Shown: positions 9,586 to 18,135, counted from the first letter of the stretch. The stretch is DNA of 64,000 nt from Chitinophaga ginsengisoli (GCF_003014595.1 NZ_PYGK01000015.1:62001-126000); one strand, 5' to 3'. Program-made: numbers and translations. Notes: a model not told the origin generated them from the sequence alone.

Positions 9586-10605
9586 ATGAATACGATTTTT
9601 GAAAAGATACAGGAGCTCGACGAAATACCTTCATACTCCAAGCATGAGCGCTTTGTAGAAGGGATCGTCAATGCTATCAATGAGAAGATCATCACTGTAG
9701 GCGATGCTTTGCCTTCAGTGAACGCCATGATCTCCAGCCTGGGCTATGCCCGGGAAACTGTGATCAAGGGCTACCGCGAGTTGCAAAACAGAGGTCTCAT
9801 TGAATCCAAGAACCGGCTGGGGTATTTTGTCTCCGACGATAATACCCAGCAGTCGCTCAAGGTGGCATTGCTCATGTATACGATCGATACTTTCCAGGAG
9901 CAGTTCTACAAGAGCTTCCGGAACGAACTGGGCGCCAACGTGCACCTGGACGTATTCTTCCACCATGGCAACATAGATGTTTTCGAAACCGTATTCTCCA
10001 TGGTAAGGAACCGCCATTATGGAATGTACGTTATTTCGCCTATTCATCATCCCCGCACAAGAGAGCTGCTGAACACAATACCGCGTCAGAAGCTCCTGAT
10101 GTTCGACCGTTATGAACCGCTGGAGGGAGATTTCCAGTATGTCGTACAGGAATTTGAGCAATCCTCTTATGCTATCTTTGAACAACTGGCTACGGTGATA
10201 AAGAAGTTCGATAAGATGTTGTTCTTTCATAATCCGGACTCGCTGTTCCCGCCAGAGATAGTTAAGTCCTTCCAGCGGTTCATTAAAGCACATCATATCA
10301 AGGGGCAGGTGTTACGGAGCTACGAACCAGGCTCTGTAGAGAAGGGTGTTGTGTACTATATTAACGACAACGCAGAACTCTGGAACCTTCTGAGGGATTG
10401 CACTGCGAAAAAAATAAAACCGGGAAAAGATATTGGTATACTTTCGCATAATGATGAGCCGGTAAAAGAGCTCGTCGGCAATGGTATTACCACGTATTCT
10501 GTCAGCTTCAATGATATGGGGAAACGCGCTGCCCAGGCAGTGCTGAGCCGGGAGGCGGTACATGAAGTACTGCCCACGAAGCTGATCAGACGTAACTCGC
10601 TTTGA
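9586..10605 (+). CDS. GntR-type winged-helix regulator with LacI-like sugar-binding domain
   Basis: Transcriptional regulator of AraR-like architecture. Residues about 15-85 form a GntR winged helix-turn-helix (SVNAMISSLGYARETVIKGYRELQNRGLIESKNRLGYFV). Residues about 90-335 form a LacI/periplasmic-binding-protein-like effector domain ending with SFNDMGKRAAQAVL and PTKLIRRNS, the tail seen in LacI-type regulators. It probably senses galactose or an oligosaccharide and controls PUL1, possibly through the inverted repeat at 375-389. It sits 35 nt after the GH36 gene and 4 nt before the transporter, so it is part of the operon (autoregulation expected). Confidence 0.85.
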   Translation: MNTIFEKIQELDEIPSYSKHERFVEGIVNAINEKIITVGDALPSVNAMISSLGYARETVIKGYRELQNRGLIESKNRLGYFVSDDNTQQSLKVALLMYTIDTFQEQFYKSFRNELGANVHLDVFFHHGNIDVFETVFSMVRNRHYGMYVISPIHHPRTRELLNTIPRQKLLMFDRYEPLEGDFQYVVQEFEQSSYAIFEQLATVIKKFDKMLFFHNPDSLFPPEIVKSFQRFIKAHHIKGQVLRSYEPGSVEKGVVYYINDNAELWNLLRDCTAKKIKPGKDIGILSHNDEPVKELVGNGITTYSVSFNDMGKRAAQAVLSREAVHEVLPTKLIRRNSL

Positions 10606-10609
10606 TCAT

Positions 10610-12208
10610 ATGAATGTTGGGGCCTTATTGAGTTTCCTTCTGTTTACCATCCTGGTGGCAGTCATCTCCTGGTATAAAACCCGGAAAGAGAATCTGCAGA
10701 CTGCTGCCGGACTGTTTTTCGCCAACCGCAACCTGGGATTCCTGGTAGTCGGGGGCGCCCTCTTCTTTACCAACATCAGCGCTGTACAATTTATCGGAGA
10801 GAATGAACTGGTATACACCAACAACATGAGTGTAATGGCCTGGGGCATATCTTCCGTATTGGCCATGCTGATCGTGTCTGAGCTTATTATGCCGGTCTAC
10901 CTGCGCAGCGGTATTTCCACTACGCCGGACTTCCTGGAAGAACGTTATGATATTGGTACCAAACGTTTCGTATCGGTTATCTTCCTGATCAGTTATATCG
11001 TCAACATGCTGCCTTCTGTGTTATACAGTGGCGCTATTGCCTTTAATGGCCTCTTTGGTTTATCGAATGCGCTGCATATCAGTTACTGGGCCACCATCTG
11101 GATACTGGTCTGGCTTATAGGATTGATCGGTTGCCTTTACACCGTGCTGGGAGGATTGAAGGCCGTAGCTATTTCAGATACCGTGCTGGGTGTGGGGATG
11201 TTCGCAGGAGGCATACTGCTGCCTTATGTAGCGCTGAAGTACCTTGGGCATGGTTCTGTAAACACAGGTCTGGATCTGCTGCTAGCTGCACGTAGAGACC
11301 ATTTTAATGCCATAGGCAGCGCAAAAGATGCGGTACCATTTCCCACTATCTTCACCGGCATGTTCCTGGTAAACCTCTATTATTGGGGTACGGAACAATA
11401 CATCGTACAACAGGCCCTGGCCTCCCGCAGCCTGGCTGAAAGTCAGAAAGGGATTGCGGTCGCTTGTGTAGGTAAGATCATCTCGCCCTTACTGCTGAAT
11501 ATTCCCGGCCTGATAGCTGTGATGCTCTACCCACATCTCGATAATACAGCAGAAGTATTTCCCAGGATTGTCAGTGATGTCTGTTCTCCGGTACTCACAG
11601 GCTTTATAGCTGCCATCACTTTTGGGGCTGCGCTGACTACCTTCAACGCAGGATTAAACAGCACCAGCACCCTGTTTGTACTGAATCTGTACAAACCATT
11701 CAAGGAATGGCGACAGGAAGCCGTAAGCGAACGGCAGGTAGTACGGGTCAGCAAACGTTTTGAACTACTGGTCTGTCTGTTGGCTATGTTCATTGCACCT
11801 TTCATTGTCTTTGCACAGCAGGGTTTGTACACCTATATCCAAAAGGTAAGTGGTTTATTCAGTGTGCCTATCTTTACCATCCTGGTAGTAGGTCTGTTGC
11901 ATAAACGTATGCCCGCTATAGCCGCCAAGATCGGACTGACCTTTTTCATTATCACCTATTCGGTGTCACAGCTGTTGGTAGATACCGGCTTGCATTTCCT
12001 GCATGTACTCGCTATCTTATTCGTAGCGACAGTATTGCTGATGTTATTGATAGGCACCTTGTACCCGCGCAAAGAGCCCTTTGTACAGCAATGGAACAAC
12101 ATCGTGGATCTCCGGCCATGGAAAAGACGGCATGTATATACCGTGCTGCTCTTACTGGCGATGGTAGCACTGTTTGTGGTCTTTTCGCCACTGGGCCTGG
12201 CGGAGTAA
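10610..12208 (+). CDS. Sodium:solute symporter (SSS family), probably for sugar
   Basis: Inner-membrane Na+-coupled transporter of the SGLT-like branch. About 13-14 hydrophobic helices are visible over 532 residues, including the conserved early segment GGALFFTNISAVQFIGENE (helix 2 unwinding region) and TPDFLEERYD after helix 3. The gene starts 4 nt after the regulator stop and is the last gene of PUL1. Its position makes galactose or a related monosaccharide the likely substrate. It converges with the next gene with a single base between stop codons. Confidence 0.85.
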   Translation: MNVGALLSFLLFTILVAVISWYKTRKENLQTAAGLFFANRNLGFLVVGGALFFTNISAVQFIGENELVYTNNMSVMAWGISSVLAMLIVSELIMPVYLRSGISTTPDFLEERYDIGTKRFVSVIFLISYIVNMLPSVLYSGAIAFNGLFGLSNALHISYWATIWILVWLIGLIGCLYTVLGGLKAVAISDTVLGVGMFAGGILLPYVALKYLGHGSVNTGLDLLLAARRDHFNAIGSAKDAVPFPTIFTGMFLVNLYYWGTEQYIVQQALASRSLAESQKGIAVACVGKIISPLLLNIPGLIAVMLYPHLDNTAEVFPRIVSDVCSPVLTGFIAAITFGAALTTFNAGLNSTSTLFVLNLYKPFKEWRQEAVSERQVVRVSKRFELLVCLLAMFIAPFIVFAQQGLYTYIQKVSGLFSVPIFTILVVGLLHKRMPAIAAKIGLTFFIITYSVSQLLVDTGLHFLHVLAILFVATVLLMLLIGTLYPRKEPFVQQWNNIVDLRPWKRRHVYTVLLLLAMVALFVVFSPLGLAE

Positions 12209-12209
12209 T

Positions 12210-13190
12210 TTAAACCAGGGCCTCCTTATTGTATTTATTTCTATACTCCAGTGGCGACATGCCCGTGATTTTCCTGAATACTTCTCTGAAGGCTTTTATG
12301 TCAGCGTAACCGACTTCATACATCACCTCGTTGATGGTCTTCCGTGTATTCTCAAACGCTTTTTTAGCCGACTCAATTCGTACTCTTTGTGAGTACTCAA
12401 CAGGTGTATTGCCAGTCGCCTTGATGAACCTCCTGTCGAAGTTCCGCCGGCCAATAGCAAACCTGGAAGACAGGTCTTCCACACTTATTTTCTCCTGCAG
12501 ATTATTCTCGATATATGCCTGTGCTTCCTTGATCATTTCATCTCCATGCCGTTTCTGGCCTGTAAATATGGTAAATGCCGACTGGGCCTGTCTGTCAATA
12601 TCAATTTGAAATACCTTGGCGCAATAGATAGCTGTTTGTCTGTCGTAATACTTCTCTACAAGGTAAATGATCAGGTTGAGGAAAGAATAAGCGCCTCCAT
12701 TCGTATAGATACCATTTTCATCAGTGATCAGTTTATCTGCCTGGAGATGCACTTCCGGGAACAGAGTCCTGAAACTATCTGCTGCGGCCCAGTGTGTAGA
12801 ACAGTTTTTTCCATCCAATAATCCTGAAGATGCCAGCATGAAAGCCCCCGTACAGATACTGGCTATTTCCGCACCGCCTTTATATTGTTGCGCAATCCAG
12901 TCAATCAACAGTTGATTCCCTTTCACCGCCTTCTCATAATTGTGGTTCAGGGAAGGAATGATAATGAGATCAGTCTTAGCGATAGCGGAAATATGGGTAT
13001 GCGGCTTTACCGTAAACAAGCCGCCATAGAAATCCACTTCTTTTGAAATGCCAGCCAGTTCGATCTTAAACAACTCCTTTTTACCAGTCCCTTTCCAATA
13101 CTCATTGGCGCGCGTAAAGATCTTATAAGCGCCAACGATGCTGCTCAGGTTGTTCTCTCCCTCAGGAACGATGATGGTAAGATGTTTCAT
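12210..13190 (-). CDS. GlxA-family AraC regulator (DJ-1/PfpI domain plus AraC HTH)
   Basis: Transcription factor of 326 aa. Residues 1-200 have the DJ-1/PfpI-like class I glutamine amidotransferase fold, including the nucleophile-elbow-like ASICTGAFMLA segment, which in this family works as a ligand sensor. Residues about 215-320 carry two AraC helix-turn-helix units (ISVEDLSSRFAIGRRNFDRRF and INEVMYEVGYADIKAFREVF). The ligand is unknown. Its start faces tandem repeats at 13232-13276 and, beyond them, the divergent hydrolase gene at 13403, a likely regulatory target. Confidence 0.88.
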   Translation of the reverse strand: MKHLTIIVPEGENNLSSIVGAYKIFTRANEYWKGTGKKELFKIELAGISKEVDFYGGLFTVKPHTHISAIAKTDLIIIPSLNHNYEKAVKGNQLLIDWIAQQYKGGAEIASICTGAFMLASSGLLDGKNCSTHWAAADSFRTLFPEVHLQADKLITDENGIYTNGGAYSFLNLIIYLVEKYYDRQTAIYCAKVFQIDIDRQAQSAFTIFTGQKRHGDEMIKEAQAYIENNLQEKISVEDLSSRFAIGRRNFDRRFIKATGNTPVEYSQRVRIESAKKAFENTRKTINEVMYEVGYADIKAFREVFRKITGMSPLEYRNKYNKEALV

Positions 13191-13231
13191 GAAAAACTTT
13201 TACCAAATATAGAAATTTACATTGTCTGAAT

Positions 13232-13276
13232 CGGTAACAAAACACAAAACGGAACAAAACGCAAACGGAACAAAAC
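13232..13276. promoter_or_regulatory. Three tandem operator-like repeats between GlxA and hydrolase genes
   Basis: The core cggaacaaaac occurs at 13250-13260 and 13266-13276, with a variant cggtaacaaaac at 13232-13243; spacings are 18 and 16 nt. Repeats of this kind in direct orientation near a divergent AraC-type gene are typical AraC-family binding sites. Assignment to the GlxA-type regulator is inference. Confidence 0.45.
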
Positions 13277-13281
13277 ATCGA

Positions 13282-13330
13282 TGGACTCCTTTAGGAGTCC
13301 CATTGTTTGTAGCGCGGGGTGGCAACCCCG
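13282..13330 (+). repeat. REP-like double-hairpin repeat, copy 1
   Basis: Two hairpins in tandem: ggactcc-ttta-ggagtcc (13284-13300, approximate ends) and cggggt-ggca-accccg, separated by attgtttGTAGcg. The tetranucleotide GTAG beside a GC-rich hairpin is the hallmark of REP sequences recognised by RAYT transposases. A second copy lies inverted at 39455-39512 with matching order and spacing. No RAYT gene is in the window. Confidence 0.7.
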
Positions 13331-13402
13331 GGGAACGGTGACAACCCCGCCCCCTATATTCCCGTTTTTATCATTAATTTTAAATACAAACATCCAATCC
13401 AT

Positions 13403-14299
13403 ATGAACCCAAACGAAATCAAAAAAGAAGACATCAAACAGGAAGTATTCGACCTTTATGATGACTATGCACATAGCAGGGTAAACCGACGTGAGTTTAT
13501 AGAAAAACTCTCCGTCTACGCCGTCGGCGGACTTACCGTCACGTCTCTGATGAGTTTCCTCATGCCTGACTACCAGGATTCCATTCAGATAAAGGCCGAT
13601 GATCCGCGTCTGAAATCCGAATATATTTATTACAACTCCGACAAGGGTGGTGGAAAAATGAAAGCCCTGTTGTCCAAACCTGATGGCGCTACAAAGAAGT
13701 TGGGAGGTGTTGTTGTCGTGCATGAAAACCGGGGACTGAACCCGCACATTGAAGATGTGGCCAGAAGGGTCGCCCTGGCGGGATTTGTTTCTATTGCGCC
13801 GGATGCTTTGACACCTTTGGGCGGCTATCCGGGTAGCGACGACAAGGGCCGTGAATTACAAAGTCAGCGGGACAGGAACAGCATGCTGGAAGACTTCATA
13901 GCGGCTTTTGAATACCTGAAAAGCCACCCCGACTGTAACGGAAAAGTCGCCGTAGTGGGCTTCTGTTTTGGTGGCTGGATAGCCAATATGATGGCAGTCC
14001 GCATACCCGATCTGGCAGGGGCTGTACCTTATTACGGAGGACAACCAGCAAAGGAGCAGGTACCGCAGATAAAAGCGCCATTGCTCCTGCACTATGCCGA
14101 ACTCGATACTCACGTGAACGAAGGATGGCCGGCCTATGAAGCAGCGCTGAAAGAGAATAATAAGCAGTACACGGCTTACATCTATCCGGGCGTAAACCAT
14201 GGCTTTAATAATGATACAACTCCTCGTTATGACAAGGCCGCAGCAGAACTAGCCTGGAAACGCACGATAGCATTTTTTACAAAGGTTTTAAGCGTCTAA
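13403..14299 (+). CDS. Dienelactone-hydrolase-family protein with Tat-type signal
   Basis: Alpha/beta-hydrolase of the dienelactone hydrolase family. The catalytic triad is visible as Cys188 in GFCFGGW, Asp235 in AELDTHV and His266 in GVNHGFNNDT. Residues about 28-55 contain a twin-arginine motif (NRREFIEKL) followed by a hydrophobic stretch (YAVGGLTVTSLMSFL), so the enzyme is probably exported or anchored by Tat. The start at 13403 is chosen because the upstream in-frame GTG (13319) lies inside a repeat and would add a non-homologous extension. Natural substrate unknown. It may be the target of the divergent GlxA-type regulator. Confidence 0.85.
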   Translation: MNPNEIKKEDIKQEVFDLYDDYAHSRVNRREFIEKLSVYAVGGLTVTSLMSFLMPDYQDSIQIKADDPRLKSEYIYYNSDKGGGKMKALLSKPDGATKKLGGVVVVHENRGLNPHIEDVARRVALAGFVSIAPDALTPLGGYPGSDDKGRELQSQRDRNSMLEDFIAAFEYLKSHPDCNGKVAVVGFCFGGWIANMMAVRIPDLAGAVPYYGGQPAKEQVPQIKAPLLLHYAELDTHVNEGWPAYEAALKENNKQYTAYIYPGVNHGFNNDTTPRYDKAAAELAWKRTIAFFTKVLSV

Positions 14300-14315
14300 C
14301 CAACATCGATGATGC

Positions 14316-14924
14316 ATGAAAATCATGGAGAACAGGAAACACAACGCTTTTGAAACATACAATATCATCGCGGGATGGTTTGATGAAAACCGTTCGCGCC
14401 ACCTGATGGAAAAAGCTTACCTCGATAAGCTCATCGACATCGTGGGTAAAGAAGCAGCTGTATTGGACCTGGGCTGTGGTACGGGAGTACCTATAATGGT
14501 ATATCTCCTGGAACAGGGACTACACATCACAGGAGTAGACGCAAGTTATCGTATACTGGAAATTGCACAGCAGCATTTTCCGTCCGCAGATTTCATCTTG
14601 TCTGATATGCGCAAATTGTCACTCAACAGAAAATTTGATGCACTGATTGCCTGGCATAGCTTCTTTCATCTACCCGCTGAAGATCAGCCCGCTATGTTTA
14701 GTATTTTCAGATCACATTTAAATAAGAACGGCGTCCTTTTATTTACCTCAGGCAATGAGCATGGCGAGGCCTGGAGTGAGAATGGAGGAGAAAACCTGTT
14801 CCACGCATCCCTGGATAGAGCGCAGTATCAGGCACTGCTGGAAGAACACGGTTTTCGTATCCTGTCATACAAGGAAGACGATCCCGAATGTAGCGCAACC
14901 GTATGGATGGCACAGCTGAGATAG
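14316..14924 (+). CDS. SAM-dependent class I methyltransferase
   Basis: A 202-aa Rossmann-fold methyltransferase. Motif I is VLDLGCGTG, followed by the acidic end of strand 2 (TGVDASYRILEIA), motif II-like region DFILSDMRKL and the post-II segment DALIAWHSFFHL. The substrate cannot be told from sequence. It lies 16 nt after the hydrolase gene on the same strand and is probably cotranscribed with it. A second ATG (14325) is possible as start. Confidence 0.82.
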   Translation: MKIMENRKHNAFETYNIIAGWFDENRSRHLMEKAYLDKLIDIVGKEAAVLDLGCGTGVPIMVYLLEQGLHITGVDASYRILEIAQQHFPSADFILSDMRKLSLNRKFDALIAWHSFFHLPAEDQPAMFSIFRSHLNKNGVLLFTSGNEHGEAWSENGGENLFHASLDRAQYQALLEEHGFRILSYKEDDPECSATVWMAQLR

Positions 14925-14962
14925 CGACATAACCGATAATAGGGAGAGCGAAAGTAGCACGC

Positions 14963-15100
14963 GGTTTCAGATGGGAATGTCGGGCCTTCGGCTCTCCGGT
15001 GACACGACCGGTGCTGCCCAATAGATATCCCACCCCCATACGCTTGGCAACGCCAAATAGCATTCCAGAGAGGCGCCGACCGACATCCCATACTGAAACC
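14963..15100 (-). repeat. Structured 138-nt element, copy A
   Basis: Bounded by complementary arms 14963-14983 and 15080-15100 (GGTTTCAG... / ...CTGAAACC). Read on the minus strand it aligns end to end with 50246-50382 (137 nt). Shared features are the terminal GGTTTCA/TGAAACC, CGGTC after the left stem, GGCGTTG/GAGGTTG in the middle, GCACCG..CGTG and AAGGCCCG before the right stem. Inner parts of the stems differ between copies yet stay complementary within each, as expected for selection on a fold. Confidence 0.72.
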
Positions 15101-15197
15101 GGAGCTACTTAGCGTAACCGAAACCGGAGCTACTTAGCGTAAACCGAAACCAGCAAACAACACCAAACCGACACCCCACCGAAGCTACTCGCGTAAA
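15095..15197 (+). repeat. Short tandem repeats, 25-nt period
   Basis: The unit gaaaccggagctacttagcg plus taa occurs at 15095-15117 and 15120-15142 with no mismatch. A degenerate third unit (gaagctactcgcgtaa) lies at 15181-15196. The first unit overlaps the right end of element A, so part of that end has been duplicated. Confidence 0.75.
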
Positions 15198-15241
15198 TTA
15201 CCTTTAAGCTTTTTACACAATTTCCGAAATCAGAATAGTAC

Positions 15242-15255
15242 ATTTATGCATAAAT
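15242..15255. promoter_or_regulatory. 14-bp perfect palindrome upstream of kup
   Basis: atttatgcataaat is a perfect palindrome 20 nt before the kup start. It could be a regulator site; with AT-rich composition, chance is also possible. Confidence 0.25.
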
Positions 15256-15275
15256 CATAATTTGTTATCGGGACT

Positions 15276-17231
15276 ATGAACAACTCACACAGTGAAGCCG
15301 GTGAACATGCTCCGGACCGCTTTAAATGGGGCGGCGTACTACTCGCGTTAGGTATTGTTTTCGGAGATCTGGGGACATCTCCTCTTTATACTTTCAAAGC
15401 AATCATCGGGGGAAGGCCTATTTCTGAGGCTTTGGTGCTGGGAGGGGTGTCTGCCATCTTCTGGACTTTATTCTTTCAGACAACCCTGAAATACGTCTTT
15501 ATCACCATGCGGGCAGATAATCATGGGGAAGGAGGGATCTTCTCCCTGTATGCACTCATCCGGAGATATGGCAAGTGGGTATTATGGCCCGCTATCATCG
15601 GCGGTAGTTTCATGATTGCAGACAGTCTCATAACACCACCTATTTCGGTTACTTCTGCTATTGAAGGTTTAAGGGTGCTTAAGCCTGATGTTCCTATCAT
15701 GCCTATCACCATCGGCATCCTGATCGTGCTGTTCATGTTACAGCAATCAGGTACAAGCCGTATCGGCGTGTTTTTTGGCCCTGCGATGGTCATCTGGTTC
15801 GGGATGATCGCCATTCTGGGAATCAGTAACCTGGCAGGCCATTTTTATGTATTGAAAGCAATTAATCCTTTATATGCTTATCAGCTGGTGGTCAATTACC
15901 CCGGCGGCTTGTGGGTACTGGGTGGCGTCTTCCTGTGTACAACAGGGGCCGAAGCCTTGTATGCAGATATGGGGCATGTAGGCCGGCGCAATATACAGGT
16001 GGCCTGGATATTCATCAAAATAGCGCTCTTGCTGTGTTATTTCGGAGAAGCTGCCTTACTGCTGAAGTATGAAGGGCAGCACCTGACCGCGGTGGATGCG
16101 TTTTATGGTCTGGTACCTGAATGGTTCCTCGTTCCCAGTATTGTGATCGCAACTGCTGCTACTATCATAGCCAGCCAGGCCTTACTCTCCGGTACATTTA
16201 CCCTGTTCAATGAAGCCATCAGACTGAATGTCTGGCCAAGGCTCCGTATTGAGTTCCCCAGCGATATGAAGGGACAGGTATATGTACCTGCAGTCAACTG
16301 GATGATGATGCTCGGTTGTATTGGCATGGTGTTGCATTTCAAAGAATCATCCAACATGGAAGCCGCTTTCGGCCTGTCTGTTACTTTGACTATGTTGATG
16401 ACGACGATCTTATTGAGCGTTTACTTATATACGCAAAGGGTACACGTCATTATTGTTGCGCTGTTGTTCCTGACCTTTAGCTGGATTGAAGTAACATTCC
16501 TGGTAGCCAACCTGAGTAAGTTTGCCCACGGCGGCTGGCTCTCACTCTTGATCGGTCTTGTATTGATCAGCGTGATGTACATATGGTATGCCGGCAGGAT
16601 GTTTAAAGCCAGGTACCTGAACTTTGTAGAGCTGAAGAAGTATATTCCGGTGTTAACACAACTCAGTAATGACACCGATATACCTAAATATTCTACCCAC
16701 CTGGTGTATCTCACCAGTGCCATTAAGGCTGATAGAGTGGAAGATCGTGTGATCGCTTCTATCCTGCACCAGCAACCAAAGAGGGCGGACCTGTATTGGT
16801 TTGTTCATGTGCATGTGGATGATAAACCATATACCGCTACTTATACTTCCCATATTATTGAGCACGAGGAAGTTGTGCATATTAATTTCAGACTCGGTTT
16901 CAGGGTCGTACCCCGGATCAATATCCTGTTCAAAAAAGTGGTGTATGAAATGGTAAAGAATAAGGAAATAACGATCATGAATAAATACTTTGATCCGGAG
17001 GATGGTAACCTGTTGGGGGATTTCCGTTTTGTGATATTAAAGAGTTTCCTGTCAGTGGAAAATAATCTTTCCCTGTGGGATAATATTGTAATGAGAATGC
17101 ACTTTGTACTCGATAAATTAAGTCTGCCGGATGCCAAGGCTTACGGGCTGGATTACAGTAATGTCGTGACAGAACAGGTGCCGCTGATTTTGGGTAAAAC
17201 AGAGAACATTACCCTGACGAGAGAGCATTAG
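15276..17231 (+). CDS. kup: KUP-family potassium uptake transporter
   Basis: Inner-membrane K+ uptake protein, probably H+-coupled. The first helix carries the family signature GIVFGDLGTSPLYTFKA (about residues 30-46). About 12 transmembrane helices occupy residues 20-445, followed by a roughly 200-residue cytosolic domain as in E. coli Kup. Length (651) matches the family. It stands alone: repeats precede it and a strong intrinsic terminator follows 20 nt after the stop codon. Confidence 0.94.
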   Translation: MNNSHSEAGEHAPDRFKWGGVLLALGIVFGDLGTSPLYTFKAIIGGRPISEALVLGGVSAIFWTLFFQTTLKYVFITMRADNHGEGGIFSLYALIRRYGKWVLWPAIIGGSFMIADSLITPPISVTSAIEGLRVLKPDVPIMPITIGILIVLFMLQQSGTSRIGVFFGPAMVIWFGMIAILGISNLAGHFYVLKAINPLYAYQLVVNYPGGLWVLGGVFLCTTGAEALYADMGHVGRRNIQVAWIFIKIALLLCYFGEAALLLKYEGQHLTAVDAFYGLVPEWFLVPSIVIATAATIIASQALLSGTFTLFNEAIRLNVWPRLRIEFPSDMKGQVYVPAVNWMMMLGCIGMVLHFKESSNMEAAFGLSVTLTMLMTTILLSVYLYTQRVHVIIVALLFLTFSWIEVTFLVANLSKFAHGGWLSLLIGLVLISVMYIWYAGRMFKARYLNFVELKKYIPVLTQLSNDTDIPKYSTHLVYLTSAIKADRVEDRVIASILHQQPKRADLYWFVHVHVDDKPYTATYTSHIIEHEEVVHINFRLGFRVVPRINILFKKVVYEMVKNKEITIMNKYFDPEDGNLLGDFRFVILKSFLSVENNLSLWDNIVMRMHFVLDKLSLPDAKAYGLDYSNVVTEQVPLILGKTENITLTREH

Positions 17232-17250
17232 TGTTTAGACTATTTAACTT

Positions 17251-17290
17251 GAGGTGCCCGGGTCTGCTGAACCGGGCACCTCTTTATTTA
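17251..17290 (+). terminator. Intrinsic terminator after kup
   Basis: gaggtgcccgg (17251-17261) pairs with ccgggcacctc (17272-17282), 11 bp, and is followed by tttatttat. It also lies downstream of the convergent amidase gene, so it may serve both directions. Confidence 0.85.
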
Positions 17291-17319
17291 TGACGGGAAG
17301 GGAAAAGCTGTTGCTGGCA

Positions 17320-18135
17320 TCATGCAGGCTGAGGCTGCGCCGGTGCGGGAGCAGCATCAAATGCTTTCCACGATTTAGGCCCTACTATCCCGTCAGGAAC
17401 AAGTTGATGGTCCCGTTGGAACTGGCGGACTGCAGCTTCCGTTTTAGGACCGAACACGCCATCCTGTGTGAGGCCAAGTTTCGACTGCATAATTCTCACC
17501 AGCTCTCCCGTGTCGCCACGCCGGATAGTTTTTCTTCCCGGCGAACCGTCGGGATTAGCCTGCTCTTCCTCCGGAATTAAAACAGGAGGCGTATTACCGT
17601 TAAGAATATCAGTAACTCTCCTGCGGAACTCGTCCATGTCAAAATCCGGATCCGTCTTAAACCCTTTCGGCAATCTGTACTCCTTATGCCCGGCACAGAA
17701 ACTGGCATCCTTATCAATGTGTTTCAGGATGGCTGCAACCCCACGGCAATATGCATCTATCTGCACTTCCGGCCAGGGAAAATCATTCGCCAGTCCGGTA
17801 TTCTCTGCTTCAATACCAATGAAATGCGTGTTGCCGTTGGTGATACCTTTCCATATGCCTGATCCGGCGTGATTGCATCTGCCGGCAGCTATTATATAGA
17901 AGGTGCCATCTCTCCCCAGTCCCAGCTGTGCTAAAGGACCGGGTATCCTGGATGTGCCTTTTACAAGCGTATTCAGGCTGGGCATGTTGCCGCCCTTCGG
18001 GCCGGCAGTATGATGACAAAGTACGCCGAGTACCGTTCCCATGGTGCTGCCTCTTTCTTCCCATCCATCCACGGTGGCGACTTTCAGTCCGGCATTTTTA
18101 AGGACTGCCGGTAACCATGTTAGTTCGCGTATCAT
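17320..18135 (-). CDS. N-acetylmuramoyl-L-alanine amidase with peptidoglycan-binding domain
   Basis: Predicted peptidoglycan amidase of the Amidase_2/PGRP fold (residues about 30-180) with a PG_binding_1 domain (about 200-262, RRGDTGELVRIMQSKLGL...DGVFGPKTEAAVRQFQ). Likely zinc ligands and catalytic residues are His41/His42 (CHHTAG), Glu111, His150 (GHKEY) and Asp162 (FKTDP), an arrangement like phage endolysins that use Asp instead of Cys. No signal peptide is visible, again as in endolysins. The start overlaps the stop of the upstream membrane-protein gene by 4 nt, indicating translational coupling. A Pro/Ala-rich tail ends the protein. Confidence 0.85.
   Translation of the reverse strand: MIRELTWLPAVLKNAGLKVATVDGWEERGSTMGTVLGVLCHHTAGPKGGNMPSLNTLVKGTSRIPGPLAQLGLGRDGTFYIIAAGRCNHAGSGIWKGITNGNTHFIGIEAENTGLANDFPWPEVQIDAYCRGVAAILKHIDKDASFCAGHKEYRLPKGFKTDPDFDMDEFRRRVTDILNGNTPPVLIPEEEQANPDGSPGRKTIRRGDTGELVRIMQSKLGLTQDGVFGPKTEAAVRQFQRDHQLVPDGIVGPKSWKAFDAAPAPAQPQPA

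Larger units (their letters stand above)
14925..15275. other. Intergenic region with repeats upstream of kup
   Basis: This stretch holds a 138-nt structured repeat (element A, 14963-15100), short tandem repeats overlapping its end (15095-15197) and a 14-bp palindrome (15242-15255). No gene is supported. No consensus promoter or riboswitch for kup was recognised. Confidence 0.6.

Noticed and set aside
13319..13402. GTG start for the dienelactone-hydrolase-like gene
   Set aside because: It falls inside a REP-like repeat; the ATG at 13403 starts the protein just before its conserved part.
14963..15100. Element A as a retron msr-msd or OMEGA-type RNA
   Set aside because: No reverse transcriptase or TnpB/IscB-like gene lies near either copy; the structure alone does not support it.
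15090..15275. c-di-AMP (ydaO) riboswitch upstream of kup
   Set aside because: No conserved riboswitch motifs could be recognised; the region is made of short repeats.
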